Source of the DNA: an uncultured beta proteobacterium
Lineage (GTDB): Bacteria; Pseudomonadota; Gammaproteobacteria; Burkholderiales; Burkholderiaceae_C
Length of the DNA: 64,000 bases
NCBI GenBank assembly: GCA_903838565.1
Contig: CAILZB010000007.1
Location: 41,418-105,417 of the forward strand
Reading direction: 5' to 3'
Positions 56,214 to 64,000 of the stretch are shown here, piece by piece. The position numbers and the translations under genes were made by a program. Numbering within the stretch: position 1 is the stretch's first letter; the number at the start of each line of letters is the position of its first letter. The notes under the pieces were generated by a model. That model did no database searches and had not been told where the DNA came from. It saw only the letters and a list, made by a program, of their open reading frames with translations.

Positions 56214-57296
56214 TCAGCCCTGCACCACCACCGCCGCGCCATCTCCCCGCGCCGCGATCACGCCAATCTGGTACACGGTTTCACCCAGGGCGCGCAGCGT
56301 TGCGGCGCAGGCGGCGGCTTCTGAGGCCGCAATCACCACCACCATGCCGATGCCGTTGTTGAAGGTGCGGTTCATTTCAAAGTCGTCGATGCCTGCCGTG
56401 CTTTGCAGCCAGGCAAAGAGTTCGGTTTGTGGCCAGCTGCCCTTTTTCAAAAGCGCGGCCGTGCCCTCGGGCAGCACGCGCGGAATGTTCTCCAGCAAGC
56501 CGCCACCGGTGATGTGGGCCAGCGCCTTGATGCCGGAAGATGACCCAGGGGTCGAGGGATGTGCCGCCAGCGCTGCCAGCACGTTTTTCACGTAAAGGCG
56601 CGTGGGTTCCATCAGTGCTTGCTTGAAGGGCTTGCCGTCGAGCGTGGAAGGCGCGTGGCTGCCGGCGCGCTCGATGCATTTACGCACCAGGCTGAAGCCG
56701 TTGGAGTGCACGCCGCTGCTCGCCAGTCCCAGCACCACGTCGCCGGCTTCGATCGATGCGCCGGTCAGTATCTTGGATTTTTCCACCGCACCCACGGCAA
56801 ATCCGGCCAGGTCGTATTCGCCGGGCGGGTACATGCCGGGCATTTCTGCGGTCTCGCCGCCGATCAGCGCGCAGCCCGAAAGCTCGCAGCCCCTGGCGAT
56901 GCCGCCCACCACGGCCGCGGCCGTGTCGACATCCAGCTTGCCGCAGGCGAAGTAGTCCAGAAAGAACAGCGGCTCGGCGCCTTGCACCAGCACGTCGTTC
57001 ACGCTCATCGCGACCAGATCGATGCCGACGGTGTCGTGCATGGCCCATTCGAACGCCAGGCGCAGCTTGGTGCCCACGCCGTCGGTGCCGCTTACCAGCA
57101 CCGGCTCCTTGTAACGCTTGGGCACCTCGAACAGCGCGCCAAAGCCGCCGATACCGGCCAGCACGCCTTCTCTCATGGTCTTCTTGGCCAGCGGCTTGAT
57201 GCGCTCCACCAGCGCGTCGCCGGCGTCGATGTCGACCCCGGCGTCTTTGTACGAAAGCGGCTGGGCCGAAGAGGAATTGGGGGAAGATTGGGTCAT
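56214..57296 (-). CDS. purM: Phosphoribosylformylglycinamidine cyclo-ligase
   Basis: The 360-residue PurM makes aminoimidazole ribotide. It has [26 protein letters not shown] near the N terminus, [12 protein letters not shown] (~68-79), [17 protein letters not shown] (~101-117) and [24 protein letters not shown] (~148-171). ATG at 57296. Upstream is a 114-base promoter region shared with the divergent hda. Confidence 0.95.
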   Translation of the reverse strand: MTQSSPNSSSAQPLSYKDAGVDIDAGDALVERIKPLAKKTMREGVLAGIGGFGALFEVPKRYKEPVLVSGTDGVGTKLRLAFEWAMHDTVGIDLVAMSVNDVLVQGAEPLFFLDYFACGKLDVDTAAAVVGGIARGCELSGCALIGGETAEMPGMYPPGEYDLAGFAVGAVEKSKILTGASIEAGDVVLGLASSGVHSNGFSLVRKCIERAGSHAPSTLDGKPFKQALMEPTRLYVKNVLAALAAHPSTPGSSSGIKALAHITGGGLLENIPRVLPEGTAALLKKGSWPQTELFAWLQSTAGIDDFEMNRTFNNGIGMVVVIAASEAAACAATLRALGETVYQIGVIAARGDGAAVVVQG

Positions 57297-57410
57297 GAAA
57301 GAGCGCTCGGTGGCGTGAGGGTCGGGGCAGACTAAAATTTGCCTGAATTTTAAGGGCTCTTCCTGCTTCACCCTCATGCCATTGACACTTAACGCAAAAA
57401 GCGCCGCTCC

Positions 57411-58112
57411 ATGAAGCAGCTCGCGCTGGACATTGGCCTGGCAACGGGCCCGACGCTGTCCAATTTTTTTGCCGGGCCCAACGTGGCGGCGCTCCAGCAT
57501 CTGCAACTTTGGGTCGGTGAGAAGGCGCTCGCGAGCACCCGCTCTCCGGTGCCCACCTACCTGTGGGGGCCGACCGGCAGCGGCAAGACCCATTTGCTCA
57601 AGGCGGTGCGCGAGGCGCTGCGCGAACAGGGTGCGAGTTCGCAGCACGGCGTGGGCTGGATGGACGCGTCCACGCTGGAGCCGCCCGAATACAACGAGGC
57701 CTGGGGCGTGGTGCTGCTGGACGATGTGCACCTGTACACGGCGCAGCAGCAACAAGCAGCCTTCAACTGGTTCGTGAACGCCCAAACCCAGCAGCGCGGT
57801 GTGTTGGCGGCCGGTGAGTGGCCGCCGACCGAGTTGAAGCTGCGCGAGGACCTGCGCACCCGGCTCGGCTGGGGCCATGTGCACGGCCTTCAGGTGCTGG
57901 ACGAAAGCGCGCGCCGCGGCGTGCTGCGTCGCGCCGCCGACGCCCGCGGTGTATTCTTGAGCGACGAGGTGATGGACTTCATGCTGACGCGTTTCAGCCG
58001 CGACCTGGGCAGCCTGATGGAACTGCTGGAGCTGCTGGACGGTTATGCGCTGCAAAGCAAAAGGGCCATCACCATCCCTCTGATCAAAGCCATGATGGAC
58101 GACACACCTTGA
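57411..58112 (+). CDS. hda: DnaA regulatory inactivator Hda
   Basis: The 233-residue AAA+ protein related to DnaA has the N-terminal clamp-binding sequence QLALDI (residues 3-8), [12 protein letters not shown] (Walker A, ~52-63), [10 protein letters not shown] (Walker B, ~100) and the [21 protein letters not shown]-terminal helix. With the beta clamp it makes DnaA hydrolyse ATP, which limits re-initiation. Divergent from purM and joined to the HAD gene by a 4-base overlap. Confidence 0.93.
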   Translation: MKQLALDIGLATGPTLSNFFAGPNVAALQHLQLWVGEKALASTRSPVPTYLWGPTGSGKTHLLKAVREALREQGASSQHGVGWMDASTLEPPEYNEAWGVVLLDDVHLYTAQQQQAAFNWFVNAQTQQRGVLAAGEWPPTELKLREDLRTRLGWGHVHGLQVLDESARRGVLRRAADARGVFLSDEVMDFMLTRFSRDLGSLMELLELLDGYALQSKRAITIPLIKAMMDDTP

Positions 58113-58792
58113 AAATCACTCTTTTTGACCTCGACCACACGCTGCTCCCGCTGGATTCGGACTTTGCCTGGGGCGAGTTCACCACCGCGCTGGGCTGGAC
58201 CGACAGTGTGGAGTTCCTGCGCCGCAACGACCTCTACTACCGTGCCTATCAGAGCGGAACGCTGGACATCCACGACTACGTGCGCTTCGCCACCGAAGCG
58301 GTGCGCCGCCAGGGTCCGGTGCAGGCGGCGGCAGCGCATGAGAATTTCATGCGCATGGTGATCCGTCCGGCGATGCAGCCGCAGGCGCTGGAGCTGGTGC
58401 GCCAGCACCAGGAGGACGGTGCCACGGTGCTCATCATCACCGCGACCAACGAGTTTGTGACGCGCCCGATTGCCGACGCCTTTGGCGTGCCGGAACTGCT
58501 GGCAGTGCAGCTGGAGCGCGACGACAAGCCGGGCGGAACAGGCTGGATCACCGGCGAGATCGTCGGCATTCCAACCTTTCGCGAGGGCAAGGTGGCGCGG
58601 ATGGAGCAGTGGCTGGACCAGCGACAATTGGCGTGGAACGATCTGGAAAGCACGTTCTATTCGGACTCGATCAACGATTTACCGCTGCTCGAGAAAGTCA
58701 AGCACCCGGTGGCCACGAATCCGGACGACAAATTGCGCGCCATTGCCGAGCAGCGGGGATGGCGCATACTGGAACTGTTTCCTGCAAGATAA
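58109..58792 (+). CDS. HAD superfamily hydrolase (HAD-IB, histidinol-phosphatase/SerB-like)
   Basis: A 227-residue HAD-IB phosphatase. It starts with TTG at 58109 ([20 protein letters not shown], motif I D-x-D at ~residues 7-9), overlapping the hda stop by four bases (TTGA). Motif II is VLIITATNE, the motif III Lys is in REGKVARME, and motif IV is [12 protein letters not shown]. Substrate could be phosphoserine, histidinol phosphate or another small phosphate ester; no his or ser genes are adjacent. The frame is open further upstream but has no support. Confidence 0.85.
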   Translation: MKITLFDLDHTLLPLDSDFAWGEFTTALGWTDSVEFLRRNDLYYRAYQSGTLDIHDYVRFATEAVRRQGPVQAAAAHENFMRMVIRPAMQPQALELVRQHQEDGATVLIITATNEFVTRPIADAFGVPELLAVQLERDDKPGGTGWITGEIVGIPTFREGKVARMEQWLDQRQLAWNDLESTFYSDSINDLPLLEKVKHPVATNPDDKLRAIAEQRGWRILELFPAR

Positions 58793-58844
58793 TTGACGTC
58801 AAATCCCCGAGCCGACAGGCCTCGCGGCGGCACATTCAAATAAC

Positions 58845-60416
58845 ATGATCAAAAAATTCTTCGACAAACTCCTGGGCAAGTCCAGCGCGACGTCCGGCAA
58901 AAACAAGCGGCCCAGTTTCGGCAAGCGCGAGGAGTTCAGCGCGGCGCAGCACGGCATCGACCCCAGTCTGGTGGACGAGCGCGCGCGCAACGTGGTGCAG
59001 ACGCTCAAGGAAGGCGGCTTCGAGGCCTACATCGTGGGCGGCGCGGTGCGCGACCTGCTGCTGGGCTTGCGTCCCAAGGACTTCGACGTCGCCACCAATG
59101 CCACGCCCGAACAGGTCAAGGGGCTGTTCCGGCGTGCCTTCATCATCGGACGGCGTTTTCGCATCGTGCACGTGGTGTACGGGCGCGGCCGCGAGCACGA
59201 GGTGATCGAGGTCTCGACCTACCGCGCCTACCTGGACAACGCCGCGGCCGAACAGGTAGCGGGCAACGAGAAGACCAGCAAGAGCGAGCTCGCGGGCATG
59301 AAGCACGCGGTGGATTCGACGGGCCGCGTGCTGCGCGACAACGTCTGGGGTCCGCAGGACGAGGACGCCACGCGCCGCGACTTCACCATCAACGCCATGT
59401 ACTATGACCCGCAGGCGCAGGTCGTGGTGGATTACCACGGCGGCATGAAGGACGCGAAGAAGCTGCTGCTGCGCATGATCGGCGACCCGGCCACGCGCTA
59501 TCGCGAAGACCCTGTGCGCATCATCCGCGCCGTGCGCTTTGCCGCCAAGCTGCAGGGCCTGGGCTTCAAGCTCGATCCCAAGACCGCCAAGCCGCTGATC
59601 GAGTCGCAGCAGCTGCTGGGCGACGTTCCGCAAAGCCGCTTGTTCGACGAGATGCTCAAGCTGCTGCAGACCGGCCATGCGCTGGCCACCATCGCCAAGC
59701 TCAAGGAGTTGGGCATGGCGCGCGGCATCTATCCGCTGCTGGACGTGGTGGTGGAACGCGCCGGCAGCAGCTTCGTCAGCGCGGCCCTGCAGGACACCGA
59801 CCGGCGCGTGGGCGAAGGCAAGCCGGTGGCGCCCAGCTTCCTGCTGGCCTGCGTGCTGTGGGAGGATGTGCGCGACGGCTGGGCCCATCGGCAAAAGCGC
59901 CAGCCCATGTTTCCGGCGCTGGAAGAAGCGATCGACGACGTGTTCAACGCCCGCATCGGCGACGTTTCCGGGCGCGGCAAGCTGGCCGCCGACATGCGCG
60001 AAATCTGGATGATGCAAACCCGCTTCGAGAAGCGCTCGGGCGCTTCGGCTTACGGGCTGGTGGAGCAGTTGCGCTTTCGTGCCGGCTTTGACTTCATGCG
60101 CCTGCGCGCCGACGCCGGCGAGGTGGATGAAGCGCTGGCCGACTGGTGGCAGCAGTTCAGCGTGGCCGACGATGCGCAGCGCCACGACCTGATCGAACAG
60201 GCGCGGGAAGAGCAGCACAAGCGCCCGCGCGTGCGCGTGGCGAAGGCGCCCGGTACAGAACCTGCCCCCCGGCAGGAGTCCTTCACCGGCGGGCCCGAGC
60301 AGACGTCCAATGCCGCCACGGGCGAATCGTCCGAAGCGCCGAAGAAACGCCGCCGCCGTCGTCCACGGCGTCCAGCGGGCGAGGGCGGTGCCCCCGATGC
60401 GCCCAGCGAAGGCTAA
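58845..60416 (+). CDS. pcnB: Poly(A) polymerase I
   Basis: The 523-residue enzyme adds 3' poly(A) tails that mark RNA for decay. The nucleotidyltransferase head has VGGAVRDLLLGLRPKDFDVATNA (~65-87, with the catalytic D-x-D) and ATRRDFTINAMYYDP; the RNA-binding PolyA_pol domain follows (~235-300). An N-terminal basic segment and a C-terminal Lys/Arg-rich tail (KKRRRRRPRRP, ~500) are typical of Burkholderiales PcnB. It precedes folK. Confidence 0.95.
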   Translation: MIKKFFDKLLGKSSATSGKNKRPSFGKREEFSAAQHGIDPSLVDERARNVVQTLKEGGFEAYIVGGAVRDLLLGLRPKDFDVATNATPEQVKGLFRRAFIIGRRFRIVHVVYGRGREHEVIEVSTYRAYLDNAAAEQVAGNEKTSKSELAGMKHAVDSTGRVLRDNVWGPQDEDATRRDFTINAMYYDPQAQVVVDYHGGMKDAKKLLLRMIGDPATRYREDPVRIIRAVRFAAKLQGLGFKLDPKTAKPLIESQQLLGDVPQSRLFDEMLKLLQTGHALATIAKLKELGMARGIYPLLDVVVERAGSSFVSAALQDTDRRVGEGKPVAPSFLLACVLWEDVRDGWAHRQKRQPMFPALEEAIDDVFNARIGDVSGRGKLAADMREIWMMQTRFEKRSGASAYGLVEQLRFRAGFDFMRLRADAGEVDEALADWWQQFSVADDAQRHDLIEQAREEQHKRPRVRVAKAPGTEPAPRQESFTGGPEQTSNAATGESSEAPKKRRRRRPRRPAGEGGAPDAPSEG

Positions 60417-60429
60417 ACGTGAACGGACG

Positions 60430-60473
60430 AACTTTTGTGATTCGGTGCGCTTCGCAGCCGAAGCACAAAAGTT
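60430..60473. repeat. Extended palindromic hairpin between pcnB and folK
   Basis: A 44-base palindrome: AACTTTTGTG (60430-60439) pairs with CACAAAAGTT (60464-60473), then TTCGG/CCGAA (60441-60445 with 58-62), then TGCG/CGCA (46-49 with 53-56) with a 3-nt loop. One mismatch and one bulge interrupt it. It could be a repeat element or a processing/termination site; there is no downstream T-run. Confidence 0.65.
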
Positions 60474-60482
60474 GGCCGATTG

Positions 60483-60956
60483 ATGGCAGAGGGGCGCGAC
60501 CTCGTGGTCGCCTACGTTGCCCTGGGCGCCAATCTGGGTGACGCAGCGGCCGCGGTCCAGGCAGCGATGGACGCGCTGGCGCTGCTGCCAAGCACGACCG
60601 TGACGCGCCGCTCCGCTCTGTACCGCAGCGCACCGTTTGAGGCCGCCGGTCCGGATTTCATCAACGCCGTGGTGGAAATTTCCACCCGCCTGAGCGCGCC
60701 CGATTTGCTCACCCAGTTGCAAGCCGTCGAGTTCGAAGCAGGGCGCGAGCGACCCTATCGCAACGCCCCGCGCACGCTCGATCTGGACCTGCTGCTGTAC
60801 GGCGCAGCATCCATCGCCAGCCTGTCATTGACTGTTCCGCATCCGCGCATGGCGCAGCGCGCCTTCGTGCTGCTGCCGCTGGCCGAGATGGCGCCGCAGC
60901 GCGTCAGCGCGGCGCAACTCGATGCCGTACGGGATCAGTCGATTGCCCGACTGTGA
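60483..60956 (+). CDS. folK: 2-amino-4-hydroxy-6-hydroxymethyldihydropteridine pyrophosphokinase
   Basis: The 157-residue HPPK transfers pyrophosphate from ATP in folate synthesis. Signature blocks are YVALGANLGD (~10-19), RSAPFEAAGPDFINAVVEI (~47-65), the P-R-T-L-D-L-D-L active-site segment (~97-104), and VPHPRMAQRAFVLLPLAE (~117-134). ATG at 60483. The partner folB/folP are not here. Confidence 0.95.
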   Translation: MAEGRDLVVAYVALGANLGDAAAAVQAAMDALALLPSTTVTRRSALYRSAPFEAAGPDFINAVVEISTRLSAPDLLTQLQAVEFEAGRERPYRNAPRTLDLDLLLYGAASIASLSLTVPHPRMAQRAFVLLPLAEMAPQRVSAAQLDAVRDQSIARL

Positions 60957-60972
60957 GACGCGGAGTGTGCCT

Positions 60973-61956
60973 TTGAACGCCGTCCATCCCACGAACTTCT
61001 GGCGCCTGTCTGTGGCGCCGATGATGGACTGGACCGATCGCCATTGCCGCTATTTTCATCGGCTGCTGTCCAGACACGCGCTGCTCTACACCGAGATGGT
61101 GACCACGGGTGCGCTGCTGCACGGCGACGTTCCAAGACACCTGAGCTTCAACGCCGAAGAGCACCCGCTGGCGCTGCAGCTCGGCGGCAGCGAGCCCACT
61201 GATCTGGCCCATTGCGCGCGTCTGGGCGAGCAATGGGGCTACGACGAGATCAACCTCAACTGCGGCTGCCCGAGCGAGCGCGTGCAGCGCGGCGCCTTTG
61301 GCGCCTGCCTCATGGCCGAGCCGCAGCTCGTGGCCGATTGCGTTAAGGCGATGGTCGATGTCGTCTCGATACCTGTCACGGTCAAGCACCGCATCGGCAT
61401 CGACCGCGGCGAGAGCTACGACTTCGTGCGCGACTTCGTCGGCACGGTGAGTGAAGCCGGTTGCAACACCTTCATCGTGCACGCCCGCAACGCCTGGCTC
61501 CAGGGCCTGAGCCCGAAGGAGAACCGCGAGATTCCGCCGCTGCGCTACGAGCTTGCGCACCGGCTGAAAACCGACTTCCCGCAATTGGTGATCTGCGTCA
61601 ACGGCGGCATCAAGACCAGCGAACAGGTGGCGCAACAACTGGAACACGTGGATGGTGTGATGGTGGGGCGCGAGGCCTACCACAACCCCTGGTGGCTCAG
61701 CGTCTGGGACGCGGAGTTTTTCGGCTGCGCACCGGAAGTGGCCATGACGCGCGAGCAGGTCGAGGAGCAGATGGTAGCCTACATGGAGCGCGAAGCTGCA
61801 GCCCACGGCACGCCCTGGTACAGCATCGCGCGCCATATGCTGGGCCTGCGCCATGGCCTGCCTGGCGCGCGCCGCTGGCGCCAGGTCTGGAGCGACCACC
61901 GGCTCAAGACCTTGCCCGCGCGCGAAGTGCTGGCCCGCGCGCAGCAGAACCGATAG
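60973..61956 (+). CDS. dusA: tRNA-dihydrouridine(20/20a) synthase DusA
   Basis: A 327-residue FMN enzyme with an opening SVAPMMDWTDRHCRYFHRLL (~residues 13-32). The catalytic Cys is in INLNCGCPSERVQRGAFGACLM (~95-116). NGGIKTSEQV and GREAYHNPW are FMN phosphate-binding and substrate blocks of DusA. I chose the TTG at 60973 because CGGAG at 60961-60965 is correctly spaced; a GTG at 60967 is too close. No ATG lies upstream of the conserved core. Confidence 0.9.
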   Translation: MNAVHPTNFWRLSVAPMMDWTDRHCRYFHRLLSRHALLYTEMVTTGALLHGDVPRHLSFNAEEHPLALQLGGSEPTDLAHCARLGEQWGYDEINLNCGCPSERVQRGAFGACLMAEPQLVADCVKAMVDVVSIPVTVKHRIGIDRGESYDFVRDFVGTVSEAGCNTFIVHARNAWLQGLSPKENREIPPLRYELAHRLKTDFPQLVICVNGGIKTSEQVAQQLEHVDGVMVGREAYHNPWWLSVWDAEFFGCAPEVAMTREQVEEQMVAYMEREAAAHGTPWYSIARHMLGLRHGLPGARRWRQVWSDHRLKTLPAREVLARAQQNR

Positions 61957-61958
61957 CC

Positions 61959-62480
61959 ATGGCGCTGATCCACAGCTTTGCGCCCGTGGCAGACATCGAT
62001 GCCCAGGTGTTGATTCTTGGCACGATGCCTGGACCGCGCTCGCTCGCACTGGGCGAGTACTACGCGCACCCCGGGAACACCTTCTGGCGGATCATGGGCG
62101 AGCTCTTCGGGTTCGACCCGGCATCCCCGTATGCCAGCCGCGTGTGCGCCCTCGGGTCCGCGCGCGTTGCCGTGTGGGACGTGCTTCGCTCCTGTGTTAG
62201 GGAGGGGGCGCTGGACGCGAATATCCTTGGCGCAGGCCTGGTGGCCAACGACTTCAGGGAATTCTTTCAGTGCCACACTCGAATCCATAGCGTCTACTTC
62301 AACGGGTCGACCGCGGAGGCGCTATACCGGCGCTATGTATTGCCGCAGCTCGGCGCCACACCGCTTGCGTGCCTGCGCCTTCCTTCCACCAGCCCGGCGC
62401 ATGCCAGCGCATCCTACGAACGTAAACTCCAGGCCTGGCGGGTGGTCGGGCAAGGCGCCGCCGGTCGTAAGCCGATATGA
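61959..62480 (+). CDS. Hypoxanthine (deoxyinosine)/uracil-type DNA glycosylase
   Basis: A 173-residue member of the HDG/UDG family 6. Blocks LILGTMPGPRSLALGEYYAHPGNTFWRIMGELFG (~18-51) and VYFNGSTAEALY (~120) are characteristic, and the C-terminal LPSTSPAHASASYERKLQAW carries the His loop. It removes hypoxanthine (deaminated adenine) from DNA in base-excision repair. ATG at 61959 is 2 bases after dusA. The overlap with the next small ORF is 4 bases. Confidence 0.88.
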   Translation: MALIHSFAPVADIDAQVLILGTMPGPRSLALGEYYAHPGNTFWRIMGELFGFDPASPYASRVCALGSARVAVWDVLRSCVREGALDANILGAGLVANDFREFFQCHTRIHSVYFNGSTAEALYRRYVLPQLGATPLACLRLPSTSPAHASASYERKLQAWRVVGQGAAGRKPI

Positions 62481-62728
62481 CGCCACCTCGGACCACTGTT
62501 CTCTACCACCAGCACCGCACGATCGACATGGAAAAACGCAAACTCAGGGTCGGCCAGCCGATCACGCCCGAAGAATTCGATGAACTCAGCGACGCCCAGC
62601 TGGAGCGCCTGGTGCCGCGCGCCTATCGCGAGTATTTCCCCGGCAAGGACGATTGCGCCGATGGCCACTTCTACCTGCACGACGGCACGGCCTGGTGCTT
62701 CTACAAGGGGAGTTTTCTCGACGATTGA
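62477..62728 (+). CDS. Small conserved-looking protein of unknown function
   Basis: An 83-residue ORF whose start overlaps the glycosylase stop by 4 bases (ATGA). An internal ATG at 62528 (MEKRKLRVGQ) is an alternative start. The protein is acidic, with aromatic residues and one Cys near the C terminus (WCFYKGSFLDD), and ends in DD. No domain recognised. It converges with the GntR regulator gene, 19 bases away. Confidence 0.6.
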   Translation: MTPPRTTVLYHQHRTIDMEKRKLRVGQPITPEEFDELSDAQLERLVPRAYREYFPGKDDCADGHFYLHDGTAWCFYKGSFLDD

Positions 62729-62747
62729 GAAACAGGGCTTCGGCGTT

Positions 62748-63383
62748 TCAGGCCGCCGCCTCGAGCCCGTTGGCAAAATGCTCGTTCATGCGCTGCGCCG
62801 TGAGCTGGCTGTTCCTTGACACCAAGGCTTCCATGATGGCGCCGTGCTCGGTCAGCGACTCCTGAATGCGCCCGGACTTGAGCAGGGAGTTGTGGCGGTT
62901 GAGCTTCATCACCTTGCGCAGGTCCGCCACCATCTGGTTGCGCCAACGGTTGTTGGCGATCTCCAGCAAGCGCATGTGAAAGCGTTCGTTGATCTCGAAA
63001 AACTTGTCGGTGTGCGCCGTGGCTTTTTCCAGCTGCTGGTGCAGCGTCTGGAGTTCCTTCAACTGGGCTTCGGTGGCCTGGGTTGCAACGACGCCGGCCG
63101 CGTCGCTTTCCAGCAGGCTCAGCAGGTGATACACGTCGCGCAGATCCTGCTCCGATACCTCGGTCACATAGGCGCCGCGGCGCACCTTCATCGTGACCAG
63201 ACCCTCAGCTGCCAGCACCTTGAGCGCTTCGCGTAGCGGCGTGCGGCTGATGCCGTATTCCTCGGCGATTCTGAGCTCGTCGATCCAGCTGCCGGGTTCA
63301 AGTTCGCGCTTGAAGATGCGCTGACGCAGGATTTCGGCGACTTCCTCGTAAAGCGCGCGCGGGGCGAGTGAAAGGGCTACCAT
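62748..63383 (-). CDS. GntR family (FCD/FadR-like) transcriptional regulator
   Basis: A 211-residue regulator. The N-terminal winged helix-turn-helix has SRTPLREALKVLAAEGLV (~46-63) and the wing RRGAYV. The C-terminal all-helical FCD domain (~80-205) contains EINERFHMRLLEIANN and RMNEHF, with His residues that usually bind a metal in this family. It is divergent from methylmalonyl-CoA mutase, its probable target, and presumably responds to a propionate- or acyl-CoA-linked metabolite. Confidence 0.87.
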   Translation of the reverse strand: MVALSLAPRALYEEVAEILRQRIFKRELEPGSWIDELRIAEEYGISRTPLREALKVLAAEGLVTMKVRRGAYVTEVSEQDLRDVYHLLSLLESDAAGVVATQATEAQLKELQTLHQQLEKATAHTDKFFEINERFHMRLLEIANNRWRNQMVADLRKVMKLNRHNSLLKSGRIQESLTEHGAIMEALVSRNSQLTAQRMNEHFANGLEAAA

Positions 63384-63494
63384 GACGCGAATTGTAAGCT
63401 GAAAATAATATTTTGCATCAATAATTATGAATGATGTACACTCGTTTCGTACCTGAAGAGGTGCTGGAACTTCATTCCTAACTGCCCACGTGCC
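63384..63494. promoter_or_regulatory. Divergent promoter/operator region of the GntR gene and methylmalonyl-CoA mutase
   Basis: A 111-base AT-rich gap. It holds a TGTACA palindrome at 63435-63440 in an ATGATGTACACTC context, similar to the T-G-T-n-A-C-A core that FadR-like regulators bind. An AT-rich stretch (63400-63432) could hold -10/-35 boxes. I infer an operator for the adjacent GntR protein. Confidence 0.4.
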
Positions 63495-64000
63495 ATGAGC
63501 TCAAAGACACCAGAATTCTCTCCCGCCAGCCTCGAAGCCTGGGCCAAATCAGCCGCCAAGTCCGCCCCCGGTGGCGACGTGGCGGCGCTCAACTGGCTCA
63601 CGCCCGACGGCATCAGCGTCAAGCCGCTGTACACCGCAGCCGACACCGCCAACCTGCCTTATGCGGACACACTGCCGGGCTTCGAGCCTTACCTGCGCGG
63701 ACCGCAGGCAACGATGTACGCCGTGCGCCCCTGGACCATCCGCCAGTACGCCGGTTTCTCCACAGCCGAAGAGTCCAACGCTTTCTATCGCAAGGCGCTG
63801 GCGGCCGGCGGACAGGGCGTGAGCGTGGCGTTCGACCTGGCGACCCACCGCGGCTACGACTCGGACCATCCGCGCGTCACCGGCGATGTGGGCAAGGCCG
63901 GCGTGGCGATCGATTCGGTGGAGGACATGAAGATCCTGTTCGACCAGATCCCGCTGGATAAGGTCTCGGTGTCCATGACCATGAACGGCGCCGTGCTGCC
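63495..64000 (+). CDS. Methylmalonyl-CoA mutase (N-terminal part, continues past the window)
   Basis: The frame from ATG at 63495 runs to the window end, about 168 residues. It carries [47 protein letters not shown] and [11 protein letters not shown], the standard substrate-barrel blocks of the large B12-dependent mutase. The enzyme converts methylmalonyl-CoA to succinyl-CoA, in propionate use or in making C3 units. The first ~55 residues vary more. Whether the B12-binding domain is in the same chain lies outside this window. Confidence 0.95.
   Translation, partial: MSSKTPEFSPASLEAWAKSAAKSAPGGDVAALNWLTPDGISVKPLYTAADTANLPYADTLPGFEPYLRGPQATMYAVRPWTIRQYAGFSTAEESNAFYRKALAAGGQGVSVAFDLATHRGYDSDHPRVTGDVGKAGVAIDSVEDMKILFDQIPLDKVSVSMTMNGAVL

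Noticed and set aside
1..64000. CRISPR arrays, insertion sequences, prophage or toxin-antitoxin modules
   Set aside because: No regularly spaced repeats, transposase, integrase or phage structural motifs were seen in any convincing frame.

Overview
This is a GC-rich bacterial chromosome segment with dense, tightly packed genes. It most likely comes from a betaproteobacterium of the Burkholderiales, probably Comamonadaceae-like. The reasons are the gene neighbourhoods (trxA-rho; purM / hda-HAD-pcnB-folK; murJ-sirB1 beside rpsT; tesA-mnmH-dapC-dapD-pilU-prmB), the protein sequences themselves, and the long spurious antisense ORFs typical of about 65% GC coding DNA. I see no insertion sequence, prophage or CRISPR array. 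The window is core chromosome with one large surface-appendage system.

Layout. 1-9.3 kb: the tail of an upstream gene and its terminator, a small unknown protein, a methyltransferase and a TPR-GT41 (O-GlcNAc-transferase-like) glycosyltransferase, then the MSHA-type pilus genes mshC, D, O, P and a very large MshQ. 9.4-17.4 kb (minus strand): an ABC-F ATPase, then a compact run tesA-mnmH-dapC-dapD-pilU-prmB. 17.4-26.3 kb: ybbA and rlmB (plus), a small membrane protein, then on the minus strand a membrane hemerythrin-like protein, a two-gene CHR chromate transporter, a GNAT, a FabG-like reductase, a coniferyl-aldehyde-type dehydrogenase, rho with a C-rich leader, and trxA. 26.5-34.9 kb: an AddB/AddA-like nuclease-helicase pair, a BaiN/HI0933-type flavoprotein, a small protein and a class C26 glutamine hydrolase. 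35.0-41.2 kb: the SRP 4.5S RNA gene (minus), the divergent ppsR/ppsA pair, a fused sodium:solute symporter and tRNA-Lys(UUU). 41.4-47.9 kb: the second MSHA block, mshI, a PilN-like mshI2, J, K, L, M, N. 47.9-64 kb: class I fumarase, divergent acetyl-CoA synthetase, rpsT, murJ, sirB1, an unknown membrane-anchored protein, purM, hda, a HAD phosphatase, pcnB, folK, dusA, a hypoxanthine-type DNA glycosylase, a small protein, a GntR regulator, and the 5' part of methylmalonyl-CoA mutase.

How the genes fit together. The main theme is a mannose-sensitive-haemagglutinin (MSHA) type IV pilus. Two operon-like blocks about 32 kb apart encode the minor pilins and giant tip-type protein (C-D-O-P-Q) and the alignment complex, secretin and accessory ATPase (I-N). 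The assembly ATPase (mshE), platform protein (mshG), mshF, mshB and the major pilin mshA are not here and are presumably upstream of base 1 or elsewhere. A PilU-type retraction ATPase sits alone in the dap operon. The GT41 glycosyltransferase and methyltransferase directly before mshC suggest a pilin-modifying cassette. Other points worth a second look are a hemerythrin-like protein whose two iron-site-1 histidines are replaced, a DUF4212-SSS transporter fusion, several intergenic inverted repeats, and a shared CATG start for tesA/ybbA.
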